9,342 nucleotides of DNA, from positions 1-9,342 of the forward strand of contig CALCCX010000350.1 in assembly GCA_937900165.1 (NCBI GenBank), read 5' to 3'. A program made the translations under genes and the position numbers. Positions 1-6,704 of this stretch are shown in pieces. Within the stretch, counting starts at the first letter, position 1. Each line of letters opens with the position of its first letter. The notes under the pieces are model-generated. The model worked only from the letters and a program-made list of their open reading frames with translations, did not search any database and had not been told where the DNA came from. The stretch comes from an uncultured Acidimicrobiia bacterium (GTDB lineage Bacteria > Actinomycetota > Acidimicrobiia > Spongiisociales > Spongiisociaceae).

Positions 1-1017
1 CGCACGGACGAAAAACGCCGGTTGCCCAGAAAGGCCCGCCCCGTCCGGGTGGGAACCTTGCTGTACAGCACGGAGAAGGGCTTTGAGAGCGGCATGGGCC
101 ATCCCGAAGCTGTCGTGAACGATCGTCGGCAGCGGCGGGTGGGTGATGGCGCCAAAAGGGATCCCGTCGTAACCGACGACCGCGACATCGCCGGGAACGC
201 GCAAACCCAGCTCGTGACAGGCCAGCAGCGCCCCCATGGCCATGGTGTCGTTGAAACCCACCACCGCATCGATGTCGGGATCCTTTGCGAACAGCCTCCT
301 GGCGGCGTCCCGGCCGGCACCGATCTTCGGATGCCCCGCTTCGACCGGTAGTCGGACAACCCCGGTTCGATCGGCGACGGCGCGCTCCAACGTAACGAAC
401 CGGTCGTGGACGATCTCTGGATACCTCTCGTTCATGAGCATGCCGATTCGTCGCTTTCCTGTGTCCACCAGATGGTCCACGATCAGATCGGCGGCGCGGG
501 TTTCGTCCATTGCGATCGAAACGACCTTGGGTATTTTGGCCTCCCGGCCGATCATCACGACCGGGCGCCCACTGGTCGCGGCGAACAGTTCAATGTCCGT
601 GTCCTCCAAGAAGGAAGGAAAGAACGCAACGCCATCGACGCCGAGCGTGAGAAGCGTTTCGAGTGTTCCCATCCCGCGGTCATCGTCGAAATCCAGCTCG
701 GTGACCACCAGGTAATAGCCATGCGCCCGAGCGGCCGCCTGCATGCCCGAACAGGTATCGCCGAAGTGCGAATCCCGCATGTCGACCGCAGCGAACCCGA
801 ATGTGAGCGAGGTCTGGGTGACGAGAGCTCTGGCCATTCGATTCAGACGGTATCCGAGTTCCTCAATCGCTTCTTCAACTCGCAGACGAGTCGCGGGCGC
901 CACCCGCGGATGATTGGCCAGAACGCGCGAGACCGTCTGACGCGAGACGTCGGCCAGCTCTGCTACATCTACGATCGTGGGCCGGTCAGTTCCCCGTGGC
1001 CCTTCTTTTGTCCTCAT
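1..1017 (-). CDS. LacI-family transcriptional repressor (3' end outside window)
   Basis: My translation of the minus strand from the ATG at 1017 stays open for 339 codons to the window edge. Residues 14-64 form a classic LacI DNA-binding head: TIVDVAELADVSRQTVSRVL is the helix-turn-helix, and NRMARAL (59-65) is the hinge helix whose Leu normally inserts at the central CpG of the operator. Residues 71-339 are a periplasmic-binding-protein-like effector domain, with VDGV near 127, a MDE motif at 170-172, GFNDTMAMGALLA at 254-266 and VPGDVAVVGYDG at 274-285. The last visible residues, FFVRA, match the usual near-terminal strand, so probably only a few residues are missing. The start lacks a well-spaced Shine-Dalgarno sequence. 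Arg26-Gln27 occupy the positions of Tyr17-Gln18 of E. coli LacI, which reads a TGTGA half-site; the nearby palindromes carry TGTGA/GTGA half-sites. Such regulators usually respond to a sugar or sugar derivative; the effector here is unknown. Confidence 0.95.
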   Translation of the reverse strand, partial: MRTKEGPRGTDRPTIVDVAELADVSRQTVSRVLANHPRVAPATRLRVEEAIEELGYRLNRMARALVTQTSLTFGFAAVDMRDSHFGDTCSGMQAAARAHGYYLVVTELDFDDDRGMGTLETLLTLGVDGVAFFPSFLEDTDIELFAATSGRPVVMIGREAKIPKVVSIAMDETRAADLIVDHLVDTGKRRIGMLMNERYPEIVHDRFVTLERAVADRTGVVRLPVEAGHPKIGAGRDAARRLFAKDPDIDAVVGFNDTMAMGALLACHELGLRVPGDVAVVGYDGIPFGAITHPPLPTIVHDSFGMAHAALKALLRAVQQGSHPDGAGLSGQPAFFVRA

Positions 1018-1048
1018 CCTTGTCCGCTCGTCGTATCGACTACACCAC

Positions 1049-1078
1049 TTGACACGATGTGAACGTTCACACTACAGT
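1049..1078 (+). promoter_or_regulatory. Probable sigma70-type promoter of the GDPD unit
   Basis: A perfect -35 hexamer TTGACA lies at 1049-1054 and a weaker -10, TACAGT, at 1073-1078, with an 18-bp spacer. The spacer contains the palindromic operator. The same arrangement recurs at the ABC operon promoter on the other strand, which raises confidence despite the weak -10. Transcription would begin near 1085, leaving a leader of about 180 nt before the GDPD start codon. Confidence 0.6.
1058..1071. promoter_or_regulatory. LacI-type operator O1 (perfect palindrome)
   Basis: TGTGAACGTTCACA is a perfect 14-bp inverted repeat with a central CpG, the usual form of a LacI/PurR-family operator. It sits between the -35 and -10 elements of the plus-strand promoter and about 40 bp upstream of the divergent lacI-type start codon, so it could repress the GDPD unit and autoregulate the repressor. 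The same core recurs at 8318-8327 and 8340-8349. Confidence 0.85.
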
Positions 1079-1095
1079 GCCGTCGGTTCGTTGGG

Positions 1096-1109
1096 CGTGA
1101 AGGTTCACG
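1096..1109. promoter_or_regulatory. LacI-type operator O2 (imperfect centre)
   Basis: CGTGAAGGTTCACG has two perfect 6-nt arms around a GG centre instead of CG. Its centre is 38 bp downstream of the centre of the first operator. It would lie just downstream of the predicted transcription start of the GDPD unit, a typical auxiliary or roadblock position. A very weak minus-strand promoter reading for the repressor gene (TTCACG 1101-1096, TGTAGT 1076-1071, 19-bp spacer) would also overlap it. Confidence 0.7.
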
Positions 1110-1140
1110 GTTGGTGCGTTGGAGAGATGGAGAGTATCAG

Positions 1141-1224
1141 GTGACGCCCCTCGATTCCGTGTTCAACGTGGCCAAAGTCCAGTCTTCAGATCCGGCGAGC
1201 AAGAACTCCAAACCATGGCCATGA
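1141..1224 (+). CDS. Possible 27-residue leader peptide ahead of GDPD
   Basis: A GTG codon at 1141 follows GGAGAG with a 6-nt spacer, better than many starts in this window, and opens a 27-codon frame ending in TGA at 1222-1224. Nineteen of 27 codons end in G or C, as in neighbouring genes. It is in the same frame as the downstream GDPD gene and ends 42 nt before its start. The predicted peptide has no motif I recognise. It may be a regulatory leader peptide, the remnant of an older N-terminal extension, or chance. I see no direct proof of translation. Confidence 0.25.
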   Translation: MTPLDSVFNVAKVQSSDPASKNSKPWP

Positions 1225-1266
1225 GCAGCCCATGTCGCCACGATTCTCGGGTCCTCTGAGGCGGGC

Positions 1267-2058
1267 ATGCCGTACGAGACCCCTCCCTGGACGCAGGTCG
1301 TTGCCCATCGGGGCAACTCCGGACCAATGCCCGAAAACACCACGATCGCCATTAACAGCGCGATCGACCTAGGCGTTGACATGGTAGAAATCGACATCAG
1401 GTTGACCAAGGACGACGTCCCGATCCTCTTGCACAACGATCGGCTCGACGGCACGACGTCTGGCACCGGCCGAGTGACGGACCTCACATGGGATGAACTC
1501 AAGACACTGGACGCGGGCAGTTGGCGGGGCCGCCAGTTTGCCGATGAGCCCGTGCGCGCCCTCGATGAAGTACTCAACCTGACTCGAGGCCGCGTCGCGT
1601 TGAATCTCGACATCCAGGTGCCGGAAGCCGCGCAGCCAACTGTTATCGCGGCGATCGCGGCAGGAGTGTCGGCAGGCGTCGTCATCAGCGGTTGCACGGC
1701 CAAATGTGTGCAAACGGTTGGTGATATGACAAGCAGCGTTGCCACCCTCTTCAATCCGGACGAGTTGCTTGTGGGGATTGACCCCGCCAAGGCTCACACG
1801 GTGGCGCGCCAAAGCATCGACATCGCAGCCGAGCTGGGGACAATGGGCATCAATATTCCGCACCAGTTGGTCGATATTGGCTTGGTAGAACAGGCACGAG
1901 ACGCAGAAATCGGAGTATGGACCTTCGTGGTAGACGACGAAGCGCGTTTTTCGAACTTGATGGACATGGGCGTCACCTCTATTACGACCAACTGGCCAGA
2001 ACGCATGCTTCCTCTCGTCAAAGAAGGGTTCTCGCGACCCGGGCGGATCCGATCATGA
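1267..2058 (+). CDS. Glycerophosphodiester phosphodiesterase (UgpQ-like GDPD)
   Basis: This 263-residue protein is a compact single-domain GDPD of usual length for UgpQ-type enzymes, which cleave glycerophosphodiesters to sn-glycerol 3-phosphate and an alcohol in a TIM barrel with a divalent metal. Visible motifs: AHRG (13-16, catalytic His14), PENT (22-25), VEIDIRLTKDDVPILLHND (40-58, metal ligands Glu41 and Asp43, catalytic His57) and the C-terminal VWTF plus TTNWPE (240-245). There is no signal peptide, so it should be cytosolic. The ATG at 1267 follows GAGG at 1258-1261, and an in-frame TGA at 1222 blocks longer starts beyond 1225. One oddity: the usual E-x-K strand reads LNLDIQ (113-118), with Asp for Glu and Gln for Lys. 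The gene is first in a unit with the HAD fusion and sits under LacI-type operators, so its natural substrate may be a sugar- or polyol-phosphodiester rather than a plain phospholipid head group. Confidence 0.92.
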   Translation: MPYETPPWTQVVAHRGNSGPMPENTTIAINSAIDLGVDMVEIDIRLTKDDVPILLHNDRLDGTTSGTGRVTDLTWDELKTLDAGSWRGRQFADEPVRALDEVLNLTRGRVALNLDIQVPEAAQPTVIAAIAAGVSAGVVISGCTAKCVQTVGDMTSSVATLFNPDELLVGIDPAKAHTVARQSIDIAAELGTMGINIPHQLVDIGLVEQARDAEIGVWTFVVDDEARFSNLMDMGVTSITTNWPERMLPLVKEGFSRPGRIRS

Positions 2059-3533
2059 GCTGGATGAAAGCTCTCGCCGAGGCCTACCGCACTGCTTGCG
2101 AACGTTTTCCAGACACGGAACTGATGCTGGTGTCCGACATCGACGGCACCATCATCGACATGCGATACCTGGTGATGTCCGTTCTCCAAAGCTATGACCA
2201 GGCGAACAGCACGGAATATTTCACGCGTTTGCAAGCCTCCGACATAGACGTACACGAGAACCATGTCGAGCAACTACTCGAAAGGCTGGAAATTCCGGCG
2301 ACGGAACGTCGGAGGGTGATGAAATGGTACCTGGATCGACGCTGGCAAGACGACACGATTCTGAACGCCCAACGCCCTTTCCCTGGGGTCCTGCCGATGA
2401 TCCGGTGGTTCCAACTACAGCCGAACACGACCGTCGGCCTGCTCACGGGCAGGCCCGAGTCGGTGCGAAGCGCAACGCTCCGCTCGTTGAACAGAATCGG
2501 CGAGGCCCACCGGGTCAACTTCAACAACGATGTGCTGCTGATGAACCCAGGAGACTGGGGACAGGATGTGGAGAACACCAAGGCCCTCGGACTGAGGCGG
2601 TTCGAGGAGATGGGGTATCACGTCTTTGCCATGATCGACAACGAGCCTCGTGTGCTCAAGGCCCTGGCCGATGAACCAGAGAATGGAGAGCTACTCCTTC
2701 TACATGCCGACACGATCTTCGAGTCACCCAGCTCTTCCATGCCGAGCAGTGTCATCGAGGGCAAAGACTATGCGTTGACGGAGCTGGTAGCCGGCGAACA
2801 GGCCCTCCCCCCGGAAGTTCAGCTCGTATGGCACGGGGTCAACGATCCGGCCAATTTGAAACAGTTCATCGCGTCTGGCGTGCCTTGGGCCGAGATCGAT
2901 GTGCGCGAAGACCCGTCGGGCCGGCTCATCCTCCGCCACGACTCGTTTGAGACGACACCCGCCCTGCCGGACGAAGAATGGCTGATCTACGACGAAGTGA
3001 TGGCCGAGCTGGTGAGCCACGGCGTCGGGATCAAGCTCGACATCAAGGGAGGCGCCGACGTGCTCGACCGAGTCTTGAGCTCCGTTGCCTGCCTGCAACT
3101 GCCAGACGACCGCCTGTGGTTCAACGGGGAACTCGAGAGCATCGGGGAAGAGGAATTCGGGAAGATTCGAGCAGCCCACCCTGCGGCAATCGTGCAGTGC
3201 CCGATCGGATGGCTGAATCCGCTCCTCGAAGCAGCTCCGGACGAGGCCCATCGCATGCTCGAGCTGTTGGCCGGTTGGGGCATAGGTCGCTTTTCGGTGA
3301 ATTGGGAAGACGCCAACGCGCGGGTGACATTCAAGAAGGTGGCGGGTTGGGGCTATGAAGTCAACTTTTACGGGATCCTCGACTTGGAGGGTTTCCTCGA
3401 GGCGGCCGTACTGTTACCCCGCTCCGTTACATCTGATTTCAATTTTCCACAGTGGCAATATTACGGGCGAGGCTCGGGCCAGAAGGGACGGCGGATCTCC
3501 TATCCGGGAGAGCCGGGGCCTGATCGCCCCTGA
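2055..3533 (+). CDS. HAD phosphatase-like domain fused to a menorin/DUF2181-like (GDPD-superfamily) domain
   Basis: I place the start at the ATG at 2055, which overlaps the GDPD stop as ATGA; an open frame back to 1917 only shadows the GDPD gene. The product has 492 residues. Residues about 20-225 look HAD-like: DIDGT at 28-32 (Asp28 nucleophile, Asp30), a helical cap from about 36 to 110, LLTGRPE at 129-135 (motif II Thr131), Lys176, and MIDNEP at 193-198 (motif IV Asp195). A linker follows. Residues about 255-455 resemble the FAM151/menorin domain: VWHGVND (258-264), AEIDVRED (279-286), LRHD (293-296), GIKLDIKGG (325-333) and LWFNGEL (354-360). These give a GDPD-like set of His260, Glu280, Asp282, His295, Asp329 and Lys331. 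There is no signal peptide or membrane span, so it is probably cytosolic. A phosphodiesterase plus phosphatase in one chain is inferred; activity and substrate are unknown. Confidence 0.85.
   Translation: MSWMKALAEAYRTACERFPDTELMLVSDIDGTIIDMRYLVMSVLQSYDQANSTEYFTRLQASDIDVHENHVEQLLERLEIPATERRRVMKWYLDRRWQDDTILNAQRPFPGVLPMIRWFQLQPNTTVGLLTGRPESVRSATLRSLNRIGEAHRVNFNNDVLLMNPGDWGQDVENTKALGLRRFEEMGYHVFAMIDNEPRVLKALADEPENGELLLLHADTIFESPSSSMPSSVIEGKDYALTELVAGEQALPPEVQLVWHGVNDPANLKQFIASGVPWAEIDVREDPSGRLILRHDSFETTPALPDEEWLIYDEVMAELVSHGVGIKLDIKGGADVLDRVLSSVACLQLPDDRLWFNGELESIGEEEFGKIRAAHPAAIVQCPIGWLNPLLEAAPDEAHRMLELLAGWGIGRFSVNWEDANARVTFKKVAGWGYEVNFYGILDLEGFLEAAVLLPRSVTSDFNFPQWQYYGRGSGQKGRRISYPGEPGPDRP
3515..3530. 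terminator. Short hairpin at the end of the HAD-fusion gene
   Basis: GGGGC (3515-3519) pairs with GCCCC (3526-3530) around a 6-nt loop, overlapping the last codons of the HAD-fusion gene and just before its TGA. There is no T-tract on either side, so it is at best a weak terminator between the convergent units. The 34-bp gap that follows (3534-3567) holds no other clear structure. Confidence 0.25.
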
Positions 3534-3567
3534 ACACGCCACAAGGACGGACCACCAAACGTATCGG

Positions 3568-4668
3568 TCAAGCCCAGAGAAGTGACTGTTCTGTCTCTTT
3601 GTCGAAGAGCTGGATCTTGGAGGTATCAACCGCGAGTTCGATGTTGTCTCCGACCTTGACACCCTTGGTCTTGTCAACCAACACCCGCATCTCGACACCG
3701 TTGATGCTCACCCCCACAAGGTCTTCCCGTCCCAATGGCTCGACACCCTCGACCATCCCGCCCAGCGTCAGGCCCGCCGCGCCCGGAGACGCGTCGCTGA
3801 CCAGATCCACGTCCTCCGGCCGAAGTCCCATGGCGACTTTCCCCTTGATGGCTGCCGCCTTCTCGGCTCGATCAGGGGGAAGAACGAGATCGATTGCCTC
3901 ACTCCTGGCTCGGAATTCTCCATCAGAGCCGGTCACTTCGACATCGAGAAAGTTCATCGGTGGGTTGCCAACAAAGCCTGCGACGAACAACGTCTTGGGG
4001 CGGTCATAAAGAGCTTCGGGTACGTCGTACGCCTGAAGAACACCTTTCGACATGACTGCGATCTTGTCGGCCATCGTCATGGCCTCGACCTGGTCATGGG
4101 TCACGTAGATCGAGGTGATGCCAAGATCGCTCTGGAGCCGCTTGATCTCCCCGCGCATGGTCAGCCGGAGACGTGCGTCCAGATTCGACAATGGCTCATC
4201 AAAAAGGAGCAACTGCGGCTCCTTCACCAGGGCACGGCCAAGGGAGACCCTCTGTTGCTGCCCGCCAGAGAGCTGGGCGATCTTGCGATCCAACAGGTCC
4301 CCGATGCCCATCATGTCGGCAACCTTCTGTACCCGCTGCTTGATGCCGGCCTTGTCCACCTTCTGCAGCTTGAGTGGGTAGCTGATATTGCCAAATACGC
4401 TCATATGGGGGTAGAGGGCATAGCTCTGGAACACCATTCCGATGCCACGATCCTTGGGGGCGACCTCGTTGACCACTTGCCCATCGAACGAAATCGTCCC
4501 TCCAGACGGCTTGTAGATCCCCGCCACCATCAGCAGCGTCGTCGTTTTTCCGCAGCCAGACGGACCGAGGAAGGCCACCAGATCACCGTCTGAGATATCA
4601 AGATTGATGTTGTCCGCACCGACCACACCATCCCAGGCTTTACTCAGGTTTTTGATCTCGACCCTCAT
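3568..4668 (-). CDS. ABC transporter ATPase, MalK/UgpC/MsmK type
   Basis: This 366-residue protein is the nucleotide-binding subunit of a carbohydrate-uptake (CUT1-type) importer. Walker A GPSGCGKT is at 35-42, the Q-loop Gln at 81, signature LSGGQQQR at 133-140, Walker B LLLFDEP at 153-159, the D-loop SNLDA at 161-165 and the switch His at 191 (THDQ). After about residue 235 comes a C-terminal regulatory region with the OB/TOBE folds typical of MalK and UgpC (GLRPEDVDLV), fitting the family length of about 360. It is the last gene of the operon, 31 bp after the second permease. The start at 4668 is preceded by a purine-rich AAAGAGGG and a 6-codon mini-frame whose TGA lies one base before the ATG, suggesting coupling. 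It would energise the two permeases encoded upstream; such ATPases sometimes serve several importers. Confidence 0.95.
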   Translation of the reverse strand: MRVEIKNLSKAWDGVVGADNINLDISDGDLVAFLGPSGCGKTTTLLMVAGIYKPSGGTISFDGQVVNEVAPKDRGIGMVFQSYALYPHMSVFGNISYPLKLQKVDKAGIKQRVQKVADMMGIGDLLDRKIAQLSGGQQQRVSLGRALVKEPQLLLFDEPLSNLDARLRLTMRGEIKRLQSDLGITSIYVTHDQVEAMTMADKIAVMSKGVLQAYDVPEALYDRPKTLFVAGFVGNPPMNFLDVEVTGSDGEFRARSEAIDLVLPPDRAEKAAAIKGKVAMGLRPEDVDLVSDASPGAAGLTLGGMVEGVEPLGREDLVGVSINGVEMRVLVDKTKGVKVGDNIELAVDTSKIQLFDKETEQSLLWA

Positions 4669-4699
4669 GTCAGCCCTCTTTCCTTTCCATGGTGATGGA

Positions 4700-5611
4700 T
4701 CACGAGCCTTTCGAGCCGCCGGCGTAAATATTCAGCAGCAGCTCCTGTGTGAAAATGAAGAAGATAAGCAGTGGGATCATCTGGAAAAGACCAACCGCGG
4801 CGACCTGGTTCCAGTTCGTCGGCGCGGTGTCACTGATGAGCTGATTCAAAAACACCGGCATGTTGGCGACCTTGGTGCCGATGGTGAAGGTGAACGGAAC
4901 GAGGTAGGCGTTCCAGCCCGCGATGAAGGTGAAGAGGGAGAGCGCCGCGAGGCCCGGCCGCACCTGAGGCAGCATGATCTGCCACCACACTCGGAATCGG
5001 GAGGCGCCATCGATGAGCGCAGCCCGTTCCATGTCCCAGGCCAGATTGTCGAAAAACCCCTTCATCAGCCAGATGCCAAGCGGAAGCTCGAGAGCAATCA
5101 TCACCAGAGCCACCCCACCCACCGAGTTGAACCCAATGAAGTTCCCGATGATCGGGATGTCCCCCAACCAACGCAGCACGAAGAATATGGCGATCAGCAG
5201 CATCTCGGCCTTGAAGGCATGGAGCACCAGCGTCATCGACAAAAAACCCTTGCGCCCCGCGAACTTCATACGCGATAGGGCGTAACCGCCGGCCGTCGAG
5301 GCGATGCCGACCCCGATGACCATGGCCAGCGCGATGAGCAGCGAATTGAACATGGCGTTCCAGATGGCAGCGTCGGTGACGAAGTCCCAGTTGCGAAGCG
5401 TGAAGCCGCCGATGCCGCCCTCAGCGTTGCGCGGCAACAATCCTTCGGTGCGAAACGAGACAGTGGCGATGATCAACCAGGCGTATCCGACGAGAATCGG
5501 CAAGATCGAGAGAATGAGGAATCCGTACGCGAAGCGACGACCCATCTTCTCTCGGGCCTTGGGGAGAAGGCCGACGGGGGGGAGCGGTGGTGCGATCTCA
5601 GTGGTTGTCAT
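4700..5611 (-). CDS. ABC sugar/glycerol-phosphate permease, MalG/UgpE type
   Basis: The 303-residue protein has a 27-residue cytoplasmic N-terminus and about six hydrophobic segments (near 28-53, 88-112, 125-148, 165-188, 222-242 and 272-295). The cytoplasmic EAA loop, which docks the ATPase, is at about 193-221: MERAALIDGAS followed by LPQVRPGL, with the conserved Gly at 202. Length and organisation match MalG/UgpE-type (CUT1) inner-membrane permeases. The ATG at 5611 lies three bases after the TGA of the first permease, so the two are translationally coupled and should form a heterodimer. The sequence does not reveal the substrate. Confidence 0.93.
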   Translation of the reverse strand: MTTTEIAPPLPPVGLLPKAREKMGRRFAYGFLILSILPILVGYAWLIIATVSFRTEGLLPRNAEGGIGGFTLRNWDFVTDAAIWNAMFNSLLIALAMVIGVGIASTAGGYALSRMKFAGRKGFLSMTLVLHAFKAEMLLIAIFFVLRWLGDIPIIGNFIGFNSVGGVALVMIALELPLGIWLMKGFFDNLAWDMERAALIDGASRFRVWWQIMLPQVRPGLAALSLFTFIAGWNAYLVPFTFTIGTKVANMPVFLNQLISDTAPTNWNQVAAVGLFQMIPLLIFFIFTQELLLNIYAGGSKGS

Positions 5612-5614
5612 GGC

Positions 5615-6613
5615 TCACAGGTTCTCGATTCGGGGTTCTTCGATTAGTTCGTTGAACTTGAACATTTTCACGTAGCCAACGGCCAGGATCAGCGCCACCG
5701 TGACGAGCACTATCGCCCAGGTCGCGCCGAAGGCCCATTGACTATTGCCTGCATAGCTGGCGAAGGCCCGTTTGTAGGCCGTCAGTGCCCACACTTCGGT
5801 GGTGAACAGGCCAGGGCCGCCGTCGGTCAGAAGCAGGATGTATTCGAACGAGGTCAGCAATGACAGTGTCTGATACGTCGAGATGAACAGCAGCGGCCAT
5901 TTGATCAATGGAATCTTTATGTCCCGGATGATCCTCCACAAGGAGGCGCCGTCGACTTTGGCCGCCGTAAGAAGGTCCTTGGGGATGGACTCCAGGGCGG
6001 ACGTGAAGATGATCATCCCGAACGAGGCGCCGATGAACCCGTTGGTGAGGATCACAAACGTCCAGGGACTCCCCCCCAGAAAGAGATTTCCTCCCGAAGC
6101 GCCAAGAAACTCCGGGAAGAGCTGATTGTAGATGCCGAACGGGTCGGCCTGACCGATGCGCCGCCACATCAGGATGTACACGACAGAGGGCGTAAGCCGG
6201 GGCAACAACCAGACAAGCCGGAAGAAAAACCCTGCCCGCCTCGGCATGTTGGTCGTTACCAGCGCCAGTAACAGCGCGAGACCGAGGTTGAACAAAATCA
6301 ACGTGGTAAAGACGTAAAAGAAGGTGTTACGCAGGATCTTGGGAAAAAACCGGTCGGTGAAAAGACGGCTGAAATTGTCGAATCCTATGTAGCTCCAGGG
6401 ATCGTTGAAGTTGGCGCTGGAGAGTTCGGTGAAGCTGAGGATCAGCAGCAGAATGCCGGGAACGATGAAGAAGACGAGTACCAGCGCCATTGCCGGCCCG
6501 AGGAACCCGTAAGCGGTGACAGTCGCGCGGAAGCGCCGGCCCAGGGCGCTCCGCTGTGGCCGCCGGAATCCAGTGGCCACATCGGGGACGTCACTGTCGA
6601 GCGGCTTGGTCAA
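5615..6613 (-). CDS. ABC sugar/glycerol-phosphate permease, MalF/UgpA type (TTG start)
   Basis: The frame runs from a TTG at 6652 (345 residues), but I favour the TTG at 6613 (332 residues). The latter has GGAGAAAGG upstream, whereas the former has no ribosome site and lies immediately after a strong hairpin. A cytoplasmic N-terminus of about 30 residues is followed by six hydrophobic segments, the first being the AYGFLGPAMALVLVFFIVPG stretch. Other typical features are the IGFDNF motif, RNTFF before the second segment and the EAA loop (SALESIPKDLLTAAKVDGAS, about 205-224 in the short form) that contacts the ATPase. This is the usual MalF/UgpA partner of a MalG/UgpE-type permease. It lies about 90 bp downstream of the binding-protein gene, the widest gap within the operon. 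Start choice is uncertain; family assignment is not. Confidence 0.92.
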   Translation of the reverse strand: MTKPLDSDVPDVATGFRRPQRSALGRRFRATVTAYGFLGPAMALVLVFFIVPGILLLILSFTELSSANFNDPWSYIGFDNFSRLFTDRFFPKILRNTFFYVFTTLILFNLGLALLLALVTTNMPRRAGFFFRLVWLLPRLTPSVVYILMWRRIGQADPFGIYNQLFPEFLGASGGNLFLGGSPWTFVILTNGFIGASFGMIIFTSALESIPKDLLTAAKVDGASLWRIIRDIKIPLIKWPLLFISTYQTLSLLTSFEYILLLTDGGPGLFTTEVWALTAYKRAFASYAGNSQWAFGATWAIVLVTVALILAVGYVKMFKFNELIEEPRIENL

Positions 6614-6655
6614 CGAGATGTCGCCTTTCTCCAGTAATCCGAATGTTCTCAAGGC

Positions 6656-6691
6656 TTTGGTGGGAGAGGGTTCTATCCCCCTCCCACCAAA
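6656..6691 (-). ncRNA. Intra-operon stem-loop between binding protein and permease
   Basis: An 11-bp perfect inverted repeat, TTTGGTGGGAG (6656-6666) with CTCCCACCAAA (6681-6691), extends inward by three more G-C pairs after one A-C mismatch, closing a 6-nt loop. It lies 13 nt after the binding-protein stop codon and before the likely permease start. There is no T-tract after it on the minus strand, so it is more likely an mRNA-stabilising element that raises the binding-protein to permease ratio, or a partial terminator, than a full terminator. Confidence 0.6.
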
Positions 6692-6704
6692 CTGTCAGTT
6701 GCGT

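Noticed and set aside
406..1062. 218-codon plus-strand open frame
   Set aside because: It lies opposite the LacI-family gene, whose translation matches the family throughout; the plus-strand peptide has no recognisable motif.
1137..1790. 217-codon minus-strand frame whose last part (encoded 1140-1260) faintly resembles a PIN-toxin C-terminus
   Set aside because: Most of it is antisense to GDPD; the resemblance (IVATWAAHG, LATLNTE) is loose and lacks the acidic residues of the earlier PIN motifs.
1917..2054. Upstream extension of the HAD-fusion gene to the ATG at 1917
   Set aside because: It would overlap the conserved C-terminus of GDPD in another frame; the ATG at 2055 overlaps the GDPD stop as ATGA and opens just ahead of the HAD nucleophile motif.
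4096..4593. Plus-strand open frames opposite the ATPase and permease genes (also at 4604-5278 and 5304-5675)
   Set aside because: They are shadows of well-supported minus-strand transporter genes and lack ribosome sites or motifs.
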